Shown here: one piece after another, positions 1 through 10,100 of the stretch
How the letters are laid out: each line of letters starts with the position of its first letter
How positions within the stretch are numbered: the first letter of the stretch is position 1
Source: Gymnogyps californianus
Lineage: Eukaryota; Chordata; Aves; Accipitriformes; Cathartidae
Direction: 5' to 3'
Assembly: GCF_018139145.2 (NCBI RefSeq)
Contig: NC_059481.1
Span: 3,336,368 to 3,400,367, forward strand
DNA: 64,000 bases
Translations under genes and position numbers: made by a program
The notes under the pieces: model-generated
What the model was told of the DNA's origin: nothing
Databases searched by the model: none
The model's input: the letters and a program-made list of their open reading frames with translations, nothing else

Positions 1-237
1 CACTTAGCACTCCCACACATGCCTTAAAAGAATACATATCCTCTGCATCTGAACATACCATTACCAAGTGCTTCTGTCCCTCATGCCCACTGTGACCTTC
101 TCACCAGGTCTCAATATGTCTGTTCACATCTGGACCTAGTCAGCAGCAAAGTCTAGGCTTGCTTTCAAACTGTGGGGAGGCAGCTGGACATCAACCTTAA
201 CAACATACAAAAAGAACACAAACACAGGAAGCTGGGA

Positions 238-270
238 GAACACACACCTCATTCAGTAATTTTTTTTATT
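238..270 (-). terminator. Candidate polyadenylation signal and GU-rich downstream element
   Basis: On the minus strand a canonical AATAAA reads at 270-265. It is followed within about 15-25 bases by a GU-rich run (GGTGTGTGTTCTCC) at roughly 238-250. That arrangement is what vertebrate 3'-end processing uses. It lies about 420 bases downstream of the stop codon of the candidate terminal exon ending at 692, so it could close the minus-strand gene that starts in the CpG island. AATAAA is common in AT-rich DNA; the GU-rich element at the right distance is what makes this copy better than background. Confidence 0.4.
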
Positions 271-691
271 TAACCCATATGCTTTAGATAGTAACTCTTT
301 CAGTTGATACTGAGCCACGTCCTAAAGAAAATTTAACATCAGTGAATTTACAATACCTTCTAATCTATTCCAGAAAGCAAGAAACCAAGACAGTTCCCCA
401 AAAGCTCACTGAGAATGAATGGGAACCTACACAAGTCTTTTAGTCACATTTCTCATGGGTAATTGTCCCATACCTTTGCTCCAAAGCCACTATCAACCCC
501 ACTGCAGAGCTACATGTCCATTTCAGGGATGTAACAAAATGGGCAAAACAAAAACTTGAGGAAAAGAACAGTAATGGGGAAGGAAGGGAATTGCTGCTTC
601 TCAAACTTGAGCCTTTACAGAATTCACAGGACTTGAAAAGGACAGTTGGCAAGTCCCATCTAGATTTGTTCTGAATATTTGTGCAGCTTTG
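271..691 (-). other. Possible 3' UTR of the left-hand gene
   Basis: This stretch lies between the stop at 692 and the poly(A) signal at 265-270. On the minus strand it has no long open frame that continues the upstream one. It would be a 3' UTR of about 440 bases if the terminal exon is real. A 70-codon minus-strand frame at 440-652 shows no recognisable domain and is taken as chance. Confidence 0.25.
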
Positions 692-956
692 TCAATTTAA
701 ACTCTGGCTAAAGCGCCCAAGACACATTTGACTAAATTCAAGGCACAAGAAACAACGTACACTTAGTTTTTTAACAGCATCGTTTGATAAAGTGCTTGAA
801 GAATCGTGATTTATTTTGGGACAGATCAGTTCTGGAAGATCCAGCATGTACTCAATTATATTTCCTTTACAACTTTTGTAGGGTGGAGTAAAGACTACGG
901 CCAAACCAAAACTGTAACGCTCAATCTTACCACCACTTGGAGTTTCCACAGAGATT
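692..956 (-). CDS. Candidate terminal coding exon, unknown protein
   Basis: A minus-strand frame stays open from an AG at 957-958 (within a GAAGCAG tandem acceptor) to a TGA at 692-694, giving about 87 residues. The composition looks protein-like: a polar start (ISVETPSGGKIERYSFG), a hydrophobic middle (YMLDLPELI) and several cysteines near the end. The first base completes the split codon left by the candidate exon at 1086-1279, so the two join in phase. A poly(A) signal lies about 420 bases downstream. Against it, the pyrimidine tract before the acceptor is weak, and a good GTAAGA donor inside the frame (about 930) could end the exon early. I recognise no family. It may be a chance frame. 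Confidence 0.25.
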
Positions 957-1085
957 CTGCTTCCATTTTAAGCACAAGACTGCTCAACCAGAAACACTGT
1001 TCTCAGAATGCCAGCAGCAGACATATACGTCTCACTCTACTATGGATAAGCCGATACAGTCAGCAATAAATTTTTCTGATTTTAC

Positions 1086-1279
1086 CTTAGTTCCAAACAC
1101 TCCAGGCTCTCCTGTGCACTGATTTTATTCCCAAGTGCAGACTCCATAGGAACTTGAGATTTAGGATTTTTTTCCTTGTATTTCCTACATCCAGTATAAC
1201 AGTGGTCAGTTGTGGAACAGCAGTAACAACCTGACCTACACAGGCTGGAAGAGTTTTTGGATGTCTGGTTTGGGGTGCA
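1086..1279 (-). CDS. Candidate internal coding exon, Cys-rich, unknown protein
   Basis: On the minus strand a long T-rich tract (about 1285-1325) leads to TTTGTAG, then 194 bases open in one frame, then a donor AAG|GTAAAA at 1086/1085. The frame has a stop exactly at the acceptor, so the open stretch fills the exon. It encodes 64 residues plus two bases. The start is Ser/Asn-rich and is followed by a cysteine cluster (CRSGCYCC, then C-x3-C and basic residues), then a helical-looking tail ending in ESLECLEL. The cluster faintly recalls CXC-type zinc-binding segments, but the spacing fits no family I can name. A second frame is also open here, so coding status is uncertain. Confidence 0.28.
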
Positions 1280-1735
1280 CTACAAACCAATATTTAAAAA
1301 GGATAAAAAACCAAAAGCAAAAAAAGCAAGTGCAAGGATCAAGCAGGAAGAGTGCAGGCTTGAGCTCCAGAGAACAAAGCAGCATTACGTGTGCAAAAAT
1401 CCAAGATGAGACCAAGAAAAATACCAGTGAAGAACAAGTTTCCTACCATTCCATGCTCTCAATGTTTAAACATTGATAAGGTTTCCAAAGATCCATTAGT
1501 CACCTATACTAACATTAGTTAAACCTCTTTATGAGCCTAGAGAAGATTCTACATTATTCTAAGCCATCAAAAATCTGGCTTAATTTATCTTTTTCTTTCC
1601 CTCCCTTCCCTCATCTCTCAGGGAAAACAAAGGCTTCATGGTGCAGAAAATCTACAACAGTATTCTGTACCTTTCAGTTTAAATTTTCTAGCCGGACACT
1701 TCACTTGCATGCAATGAGACATCATACTTAACACT

Positions 1736-2335
1736 TGTCGTCGTTTAACCCCAGTCAGCAACTAAGCACCACGTAGCCGCTTCCCCCTCCCCCCTCCCAG
1801 TGGGGTGAGGAGGAAAGGAAAGAAAAAAAAAGTAAAACTCGTGGGTTGAGATAAGAACAGTTTAATAACTAAAGTAAAATATAAAACTAACAATAGTAAT
1901 AATGAAATATAATAATAATAGTAATGAAAAGGAATATAACAAAAAAAAAGGAAGGGGAGGGAAAGGAAAAAACCAGTGATGCACAACGCAATTGCCCAAC
2001 ACCCGCTGACCAATGCCCAGTTAGTTCTCGAGCCACGATCCACCCCTCCCAGCCTACTCCCACCAGTTTATATACTGGGCATGACGTTCCATGGTATGGA
2101 ATAGCCCTTTGGCTAGTTCAGGTCAGCTGCCCCGGCTATGCTCTCTCCCAGCTTCTTGCACACCTGCTTGCTGGCAGAGCATGGGAAACTGAAAAGTCCT
2201 TGGCTTAAGATAAGCGCTACTTAGCAACAACGAAAACAGAGTGTTATCAACATCATTCTCACACTAAATCCAAAACACAGCACTGTACCAGCTACTAAAA
2301 AGAAAGTTAACTCTGTCCCAGCCGAAACCAGGACA
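1736..2335 (-). mobile_element. Solo LTR of an avian endogenous retrovirus
   Basis: A 600-bp LTR on the minus strand. Its sense strand starts TGTCCTGGTTTCGGCTGGGA (2335 downwards) and ends with TAAACGACGACA (1736). It has a TATA box TATATAAA at 2074-2067, a CRE half-site TGACGT (2082-2087) and an ATTAAA polyadenylation signal at 1866-1861, followed by an AT-rich R/U5. Both ends are intact TGT...ACA. It is flanked by a perfect 5-bp target duplication ACACT at 1731-1735 and 2336-2340. With no internal sequence and matching flanks, it arose by LTR-LTR recombination of a former provirus. It is closely related to the LTR at 35651-36181 and more distantly to those at 4542-5137 and 6554-7150. Confidence 0.93.
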
Positions 2336-2340
2336 ACACT

Positions 2341-4536
2341 GCAGAGTGTACCAACATGGTTTGGCAGTATTACTTGGGAAATCAAAGAACAACTTACACA
2401 GCATAAAGATCTAAGTGCTACTGCACACCTCAATACACAGGGAAGAATGCAACAGTAGGTAATCAAATACCTTTCAAAAACAGAAGTATAGTTTAAATAA
2501 ACTTTCTTAATTTCTTCTCACATTAACTTTTGTAGGTCATGCCTTATAATTGTAACATTATTCTAGTAGGAAAGATGAAGTAGCTGAGTTGTATTTTGGG
2601 TAGACTGAAAGATACCATGTGATCTAATTTCTAGTCACATCTGTACAGTAGAAAGGAAAAGTTAAAAGAAGGTAGTTGTAAAATCAGGGTGAGAACAAAT
2701 CCATGATAGGGGCTAGACAGAATGACTGACTTTTCCGTAACATCATTACTATGGTTGCATTGTTAATGATGCTATTATTTCAAAGGAGAAATATATATTT
2801 CAAAGGAGATTACTAGAGTGAGAGTAGAACACACGGCCAGACTGTTAAAAACAATGCAAGCTACAAGCAGCCATTCTTCTCTAACACTATGCACTGCTGT
2901 CTCATGGCTCACCCCAGATGAAGAAACAGTCTCTTCCAGACCCGAAGCAAAGCAATTACTGTACACTTTACAAAATGTTCATTGTTTCCACAAAATGTAA
3001 CTTGCTTTGCTTGTGTAAAGTGATTGACAACATATGCGAAATGAGGCTGGACTCTACAGTGTCTGCACAGGTCTGGTCATACAATAAGTCACCATCAAAT
3101 GCAGACTGACTTCTTACTCATCCCAAGGCCACATGGAGACTTAAGATGGCCCTGAACATTGGAAAAGAAGGGTGAAAAGAGTCCTTAGCAATGTTGCCTT
3201 GTCAATGACTACTTTGTATGAGATGATCTTAAGCAAAAAAAAAAACCAAAAAAAAAACCCCAAGAATTATGACACTTTAGCTATCCAACTAAAAGGTAAG
3301 GTTATGAATGCATTTTTATTACAGCTAAGCATATTTAAATATGAAGTCAGCATCAGAAATCCAACTTACAGTCTGATTATAAAACACTGCAGGAGTTCCA
3401 ATTACCTCATTACCAGCTCTAGTTTTAGAAATGTTACTGCTGATTGGAGGATTTTTCTCCCATACTTCCTATTCCTGAAGTCTCTCATCCTTCTTTGCCA
3501 GAACAAATAGCTCCAAACCTTACCATTCAGAGGATAACAGATTAAAAAGAAAATAATCTTCTGCTACTTCACAGGAGAACCACAGTATTCCTTATCGAAG
3601 CATCAGAATCCAAGCACTTCATAATGTAAATAACAAACTCAGATGATTTATTGAGAGAAAAACCCATAGGATCATCACTTCCTGTCTGTCCACATATAGC
3701 TAGAACATCAGAAAGAAAACTGAAGCAAGTACATCCCCAATTAAAACCACAACGCTTCTGGAGCTGTCAGAGGAAGTTCAGATTCTCTCTTGACAGCAGC
3801 ATTTTCTTCCACCAAGCTGGAGCAGAAGCATATTATCCAATATCCTTGACTGCAAAAATCAGGTTTTACTTTTTCCCTACAGGCAACTCATTAGACAGAA
3901 GTCTTTGTGACTTTAGGAAAATTGCAAGCCAAACCTAATGGGATGAAGGTTTTTCTTTCAGACCAGAAAGTATATACCAGAGAACAGCCAACTGCTTTTA
4001 TTTTTACTTCCTGCCAGTAAAAACAAAACAACACTAGAGAGCAAAATAAAGACTTGCAGGAAAAAATTCCAGAGTTCCACTGCGTTTCCAAGCAGCTTAA
4101 GGAAAGAAGGGAAAGATGTAAAGCTTAGTTTTATGCTTAGTTTATTTGGGTCTTTGTGGCAAACGCTGACAAAGCTATTCATACTCAAATCTTAGTAACA
4201 GCTGCCAAACATCTGCAAAAATGTATTTTTAAAAAACACAAGTGTTCAATTCTATATTCTACTCTTATTTATACAAATGCATTAGGATGCGGCATATACA
4301 AGACATCTCATATATATAAAATCCTCCTGTTTTCTGGAATTTAAGCCCTTATTCACACAGGAAAGGTATATACTCAACTCTGCCTACAAAAGCAAGAACA
4401 GCTCCACCCTGAATTCCCTCTCCCTTCAAATACATGAAAGAAATTTTGCATCAGCAATAAACAAGGTTTTTCAATCACTCAAGGGAAAACAAAACCCCAC
4501 AATGAGATGACTGCACAATTAGTTGTGCTATCCACT
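2341..4536. other. Intron-like DNA without a clear gene
   Basis: AT-rich unique-looking sequence between two LTR insertions. The only local structure is an A-rich run with C interruptions at about 3234-3262. A weak minus-strand exon-like segment ends at a GTAAGT donor at about 3369, with an open frame reading upward to about 3460, but its acceptor is poor. The 112-codon plus-strand frame at 3172-3510 runs through the A-rich repeat and looks spurious. Confidence 0.5.
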
Positions 4537-4541
4537 CCTAG

Positions 4542-5137
4542 TGTCATGGTTTAACCCCAGCTGGCAACTAAGCACCACACAGCCACTCGCTCACTCTCCC
4601 CACCCAGTGGGATGGAGGAATCAGAAGGGTAAAAGTGAGAAAACTCATGGGTTGAGATAAAGACAGTTTAATAGGTAAAGCAAAAGCCACATGCACAAGC
4701 AAAGCAAAACAAGGAATTCACTCACTACTTCCCATCAGCAGGCAGGTGTTCAGCCATCTCCAGGAAAGCAAGGCTCCATCACGCATAACAGTTACTTGGG
4801 AAGACAAACGCCATCAACTCCGAACATCCCGCCCCTTCCTCCTTCTTCCCCCAGCTTTATATGCTGAGCATGACATCATATCGTATGGAATATCCCTTTG
4901 GTCAGTTGGGGTCAGCTGTCCCAGCTGTGTCCCCTCCCAACTTCTTGTGCACCCCCAGCCTCCTTGCTGGTGGGGCGATGTGAGAAGCAGAAAAGGCCTT
5001 GACGCTGTGTAAGCACTGCTCAGCAGTAATGAAAACATCCCTGTATTATCAACGCTGTTTTCAGCACAAATCCAAAACATAGCCCCATACTAGCTATTGT
5101 GAAGAAAATTAACTCTATCCCAGCCCAAACCAGCACA
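4542..5137 (-). repeat. 3' LTR of the non-autonomous element
   Basis: 596 bp, sense on the minus strand, from TGTGCTGGTTTGGGCTGGGA at 5137 down to CCATGACA at 4542. The sense strand carries a TATA box (ATATAAA, 4862-4856), a CRE-like palindrome TGACATCA at 4871-4878 just upstream of it, and an ATTAAA signal at 4672-4667. It aligns along its whole length with the 5' LTR at about 96% identity, including the distinctive segment beginning 'GGAATTCACTCACTACTTCC' (plus strand). Confidence 0.93.
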
Positions 5138-5150
5138 TTCTCCACCCCTT
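5138..5150 (-). promoter_or_regulatory. Polypurine tract (plus-strand primer)
   Basis: Reading the minus strand, AAGGGGTGGAGAA abuts the first base of the 3' LTR (TGTGCTGG). A purine run at exactly this place is where LTR elements prime second-strand synthesis. A single T interrupts it. Confidence 0.8.
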
Positions 5151-5630
5151 ATTCCATACCACTTACATCATGCTCAGGTCTCACACTATCCAATATATCC
5201 TCATTAACAACCACCACCCTTCTCATCCTTTGATATAATACACAGATATCATTCCCTTAGTCTATGGACCACTCCTGTGAAATGTCTGTAAAATGTCCAT
5301 AAATGTCCACAAAATGTCCATTGAGTTCATTTAGCCCATGACTTTGGGCTCTATCTGTTATGGTGGTCACTCAGGACAGGAGAGGTGGTGTGTTGTATGG
5401 AGTTACTGGGCGGCAAAGCCAGCTCAGGTCAGGTCACTGCTGCACTTGCACTGCTTCTTGTAAGGCTTGTCCTTCATTGGTTCAGGTGGTTCCTGCTATA
5501 GTAATTCCTGTAACATGCAACTCAAATCCTGGGTTACAATAATTTAAAGGTATTTCCATTACAATTTCCACCCTTGGTCCCTCTGGACCAGACCGTCGGG
5601 TTTAACGCTGCAATGAACTCCTCCCGTCAC
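5151..5630 (-). other. Internal region of the element, 3' part, non-coding
   Basis: About 480 bp between the polypurine tract and the minisatellite. I see no frame resembling a retroviral protein. A triplicated 'AATGTCC/AATGTCT' block at about 5279-5320 is the only local repetition. It probably retains cis-acting sequence only. Confidence 0.6.
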
Positions 5631-6215
5631 CCCTGCTCCAGCTTGGACTTATCCACAGACTGCAGTCCCTTAGGGCTGTACCTGCTCCAAGTGGAGCCTT
5701 ATCTATGAGCCACAGTCTCTTCAAGGATATAACTGCTGCAGCATAGACTTATCCACAGCCACAGTCGCTTTGAGGTGCACCTGCTCCAGCGTGGCCTTAT
5801 CCATGGGCTACAATGCCTTCAGAGATGTACCTACTCCAGTGTGGCCTTACTCACAGCCACAGTCCCTTCAGAAGTAAACCTGCTCCAACATGGCCTTACC
5901 CATGGCTGCAGTCACTCCAGGGATGAACCTGCTCTGTCGTGGGCTTATCCGCGGCCACATGCTTTGAGGTGCTCCAGCATGACCTCATGCACAGCCACTG
6001 ATGCTTCAAGGTATACCTTCTCCAGCGTGGACTTATCCTTGAGCCACAATCCCTTCAGAGGTATACCTGCTGCGGCACAGACATAACCACGCCCACAGCT
6101 GCTTCGAGATGTACCTGCTCTGGTGTGGACTTATTAATGGCCACAGACACTTCAGGGTGTCCTGGTCCTGCGCGGACTCATCCACAGGTCACAGTCCCTT
6201 CGACTCTAGTTCACA
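5631..6215 (-). repeat. 48-49 bp imperfect minisatellite inside the LTR element
   Basis: About 12 degenerate copies of a unit whose plus-strand core is CCTGCTCCAGYRTGG, then ACTTATCCACAGCCACAG, then TCCCTTCAGAGGTATA. Unit starts fall near 5633, 5681, 5733, 5781, 5831, 5880, 5929, 5971, 6017, 6067, 6114 and 6163, so the period is 42-52 bp and most often 48-49. The period is not held at a multiple of three and stops are frequent, so it does not encode a repeat protein. It takes the place where coding genes would lie. Confidence 0.9.
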
Positions 6216-6388
6216 CTGGAGTTCCAGCCTGTCCAGTAGAGCAGCATAGAAACAGCAGCGATGCCCTGGCCATCTGCCAGCCCAGGCGCATCGCCATTGC
6301 TGTTATCAAAATGCTCACAGGCCCAGCAGAGTAGGATGATAAGCAGTACAGCAAGCAGCAAAAGCAAAAAGCAGCCACTAACAAGCAC
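6206..6388 (-). other. Short hydrophobic open frame in the element leader
   Basis: In the element's sense orientation, a 60-codon frame begins about 165 bases after the primer-binding site. It has a strongly hydrophobic N-terminus (LLLLLAVLLIILLCW) like a signal or membrane segment, then a polar tail. Its upstream half is a GCT/CTG-rich leader and its end touches the minisatellite. I know of no function. It may be a chance frame in a low-complexity leader. Confidence 0.2.
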
Positions 6389-6527
6389 TAGACTCTAAGA
6401 TACAGTGAGGCAAGCAAGCCCCATGGCAAGCACAGGAGCCTGCCAATTAATAGCTAAACAGCAGTAACAGCTATAAATTCGATCTAGCAGATTCCAATTA
6501 AACCAGTCATTATCTCGAACCCTTCAA

Positions 6528-6545
6528 GCCCCACGCTGGGTGCCA
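6528..6545 (-). promoter_or_regulatory. Primer-binding site, Lys-tRNA(1,2) type
   Basis: On the minus strand, 8 bases after the 5' LTR end, the sequence TGGCACCCAGCGTGGGGC matches the complement of the 3' end of tRNA-Lys(CUU) at 16 of 18 positions (mismatches at positions 5 and 10). This is the primer used by many beta/K-type retroviruses. No other tRNA that I recall fits as well. Confidence 0.8.
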
Positions 6546-6553
6546 AAAAGGAC

Positions 6554-7150
6554 TGTCGTGGTTTAACCCCAGCTGGCAACTAAGCACCACACAGCCACTC
6601 GCTTACTCTCCCCACCCAGTGGGATGGAGGAGAGAATCGGAAAGGTAAAAGTGAGGAAACTCATGGGTTGAGATAAAGACAGTTTAATAGGTAAAGGAAA
6701 AGCCGTGCACACAAAGCAAAACAAGGAATTCACTCACTACTTCCCATCAGCAGGCAGGTGTTCAGCCATCTCCAGGAAAGCAAGGCTCCACCACACATAA
6801 CAGTTACTTGGGAAGACAAACGCCATCAACTCCGAACATCCCGCCCCTTCCTCCTTCTTCCCCCAGCTTTATATGCTGAGCATGACATCATATCGTATGG
6901 AATATCCCTTTAGGCACTTGGGGTCAGCTGTCCCAGCTGTGTCCCCTCCCAACTTCTTGTGCACCCCCAGCCTCCTCGCTGGTGGGGCAGTGTGAGAAGC
7001 AGAAAAAGGCCTTGACTCTGTGTAAGCACTGCTCAGCAGTAATGAAAACATCCCTGTATTATCAACGCTGTTTTCAGCACAAATCCAAAACATAGCCCTA
7101 TACTAGCTACTGTGAAGAAAATTAACTCTATCCCAGCCCAAACCAGCACA
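6554..7150 (-). repeat. 5' LTR of the non-autonomous element
   Basis: 597 bp, sense on the minus strand, from TGTGCTGG at 7150 to CCACGACA at 6554. It has the same promoter layout as the 3' LTR: TATA box 6874-6868, TGACATCA at 6893-6900, ATTAAA at 6688-6683. Differences from the 3' copy are scattered substitutions plus small indels near 6631 and 6706. Confidence 0.93.
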
Positions 7151-7155
7151 CCTAG

Positions 7156-10100
7156 ATAGCTAAAATTAGTAACTGTGGCACAGGTACCCAGAGGGAAGGC
7201 TTTGTTATCCAGCCCTTCGTTGCAGGTATTAAGCATCTATGGATTAGGATAGCTCATTTTATTCTGAATTAACTTTCTTAATGATAGTATCAGTTGTCAT
7301 TTAAAATAATACCACTAACATATACAACTCTGCAAAATTAATTTAATCCTCGTGTTACAGATCTCAAATGAGAAAATATAAATCATTCAGATCACAAAAA
7401 ATAAGTATCAAAATAAATCTTGAGAATTTTTTATTTTAATTAATCACTCCACCTAAGGTAAGTCCAGTATTTGACTATCAGGGATGGCACTGGCTTTTGT
7501 AATTTGTCTGTAAAAACCTCCTCTGAATTTCCAGTTACTACAGGCAATTTAGTCTACCGCTTCGCCTGCTCTGTCATTTGAAAATTTCTCTAGGATCTGA
7601 GGACCTCATTTCACAGGACAAAGTTTTCCAATAGCTACTTTTACACTAACAAGGCAAAAGGGATACCCCATAAAAAACCCACAACCACCAACTATGTAAC
7701 GGACACAAACCATGCCTGGAACAGACACTTCTCTGAAACCACAGTGATTATAAATCATCCAAGACTTTACCAGGTCCTGTTAGCTTCCCCATCAGTAAGT
7801 AAACAGTTACTTTCTTTCAAAATTAAAGTTCAGTTCCTCAGACCATTTATGTCAGTAAGATGGAATCATTTCACTGTTTGTGGAACGCAAACATAAAAGT
7901 GCCATGAGCAAAGCAGTTTATTAAAAAATGTAAATGAACAGACTGAAGGTTTTCATGGTGTTTGCCCAGCTCTAACATTTACCAGCATCACACAAGTGAA
8001 ACAAGAAACAGTATTAATTAATGCTTGAGGACTACTTTCGTTTAAAATACCAGACAAGTATTCTGAACTAGAGACAACTCTGAATGTCAGGGAATCCTGA
8101 TTGTGACTGGCCAGTGAAATGAAAAGTTACATATTTCAAAATAAAATAATTGAAGAGTAGATACACCTGCTGAGATTGAAAAGTTGTTTTAAAGCTATTT
8201 TAGAACTTTTGCCCTCTCTCAAAGCCTTACTCATCACAGAAGCTGTCAGGGAAGTACAGCATATACTCCTAGCTCACTTAAACTCTGGGAGAGGAAACTC
8301 GAGCTGCTGCCATAAAGGAATACAGATTGGAATTTCTCATGCACATACCCACCAAAACAAGTCATTACTGACCACTTTACAGAATATGGGGTTGAATACT
8401 TTGGATGTGAGAATATACTGAAAAAGGGATTGAGTATATACTTAAAAGAATGACTCACCACAGGCTTCATGACCCAACACAAAAGCATCTACTCTGACCT
8501 CAAGAGCCACAAAGACAGCATGGAACTGGGTATTTTAAATGCACTGATATGAGTACAAGGACAAAGGTTAGAGGAAATGAAGTGTGGGAAGAGTCAGTGA
8601 TTCTCACACAAAACAGGCAACTAATTCTGCTTGTTTTCAGAAAACACCCATCTTTAGAGAAAACATGACATGCCAGCTTCCATACATTTTTGCTCTCATG
8701 TTCTTGCTGTTGCCTTGCATTATTCCAACATAAACCAAATGAGTTTGAGCAATCAAAAACCTGTCATTTAGAAGAAATCACAATTTTTAGATAGCCTTAG
8801 TTGTGCAAAATAACAGATATATAAACATTCACTCTGATCTGCTCTTTCTTTCCCTCTAAAAGATCAACAGAACTGATACTAGCAAATTCTTTCTAATAGC
8901 AAGAATACTGAAGATCTGGATTGGACTGTTTGTTTCTAATCTGTTCTTAAAGCTCTCTCGTAATAGATTAATACATATTAGAAATGGAAGTTTGGATGTA
9001 TATTGCATGAAGTGCACCAAAATCCCTTTTCAGCCAAGGCTCTTCTAACAGTCTTTAATTTGGGATTGTTTCGCACACATCGCAACATTGGCATCATAGG
9101 ATAAAAATTGTATGGACCCCAGAAACAGACTGATGGAAAAACAAATAAGGAAAACAAGCACAAAAGAACAGACATGAGGTTCAAGCAAGTATCAAGATAT
9201 CAGTGGACACCACTTACAAAACCTTGTCTGGATTCATGAAAAGAAAAGAAACAGAAAAGACAGCACGATCCTGCAAAAGCATCCTCTCTCCTGGTGTGCC
9301 AGACAGCTCCTTTGACCAGTGCTAACAAGATTTTAAAGTTGTCCGAGGCCACAGATGAAATGTGTAAAGATAAATACTATAGGGAAAGACTATACCCAAA
9401 ACACGAATAAAAAATTTTAGGGAAATTTGAAAAGACTGAAACTATATGCTCTTACTAGGCACATACCAGGATTCCCCTCTCACCACCAAAAGGGAAAGCA
9501 CACAGAAATTTTAAAATCATACAAGAACCCAGGTACTTCCATGGCTCCATAAAAGAATTAACTTATATCAACAGCAGAATGTACACAAGTTAGAATAAAG
9601 CTTTACCTATCCTCATCTTCATCCTCCAAAGGCAACAGGAAATTATGCTATTTAGCATTATGAATGGAAAACAAGGGAAAAAATAACAATGGCATAAGCC
9701 TACTGGAGTAGTCTGACTGCTCTCCCGTTTTAAGCAGTAAATCAGACAACCAGAGATGTGTGTGAGGTCTGGGAAGAGGCAGGCAGAGAGCACATTTCTG
9801 GAACACCTGTGGCATACATAATGAAAATACTTCATTTTGCAGCTGAAGGAGGATTGAAAAGAAAGAAGCCATGCCAGCAGCATGCCTAAATATCCTAGGC
9901 TGAGTGCTCAAAACAACAGGTAAACATTTGCAATATTTCATCTGATCCCCAAACCACTTCCAGTAGCCCAAACAAATCACTGTGAGGACAGTGGCTAACT
10001 TCTTCCCACCGTCTTCCTTACTGATGCTGCAATCTCTTCTTTGTGCCTATCCTGTCGTACCATAGGCAAGAAGTCAAAAGAAGCCAGGGGAAAATAGTGA

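Larger units (their letters stand above)
4542..7150 (-). mobile_element. Complete non-autonomous LTR retrotransposon (ERVK-like)
   Basis: A 2.6-kb element on the minus strand. It has a 5' LTR at 6554-7150, an internal region of 1,416 bp and a 3' LTR at 4542-5137. It is bounded by a perfect 5-bp target duplication CCTAG at 4537-4541 and 7151-7155. A Lys-tRNA-type primer-binding site follows the 5' LTR and a polypurine tract precedes the 3' LTR. The internal region has no gag, pro, pol or env frame. About 0.6 kb of it is a 48-49 bp minisatellite. The element must have moved using proteins supplied in trans by an intact relative. The LTRs differ at roughly 20-25 places in 596, which suggests a moderately young insertion. 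The lysine primer and the family look point to beta/ERVK; the 5-bp duplication is compatible but not decisive. Confidence 0.92.

Noticed and set aside
1762..2208. Overlapping 93- and 94-codon frames on opposite strands
   Set aside because: Both lie wholly within the solo LTR.
5775..6086. 103-codon plus-strand frame with repeated motifs
   Set aside because: It is the antisense reading of the minisatellite inside the LTR element; the period is not a multiple of three and the repeats fall out of frame.
5631..6215. CRISPR-like array
   Set aside because: Units are adjacent and degenerate with no unique spacers and a drifting period; it is a minisatellite in a vertebrate LTR element.
5138..6553. 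Hidden gag, pol or env remnants in the LTR element
   Set aside because: No frame or motif resembling a retroviral protein was seen on the sense strand; only a 60-codon hydrophobic frame and the minisatellite.
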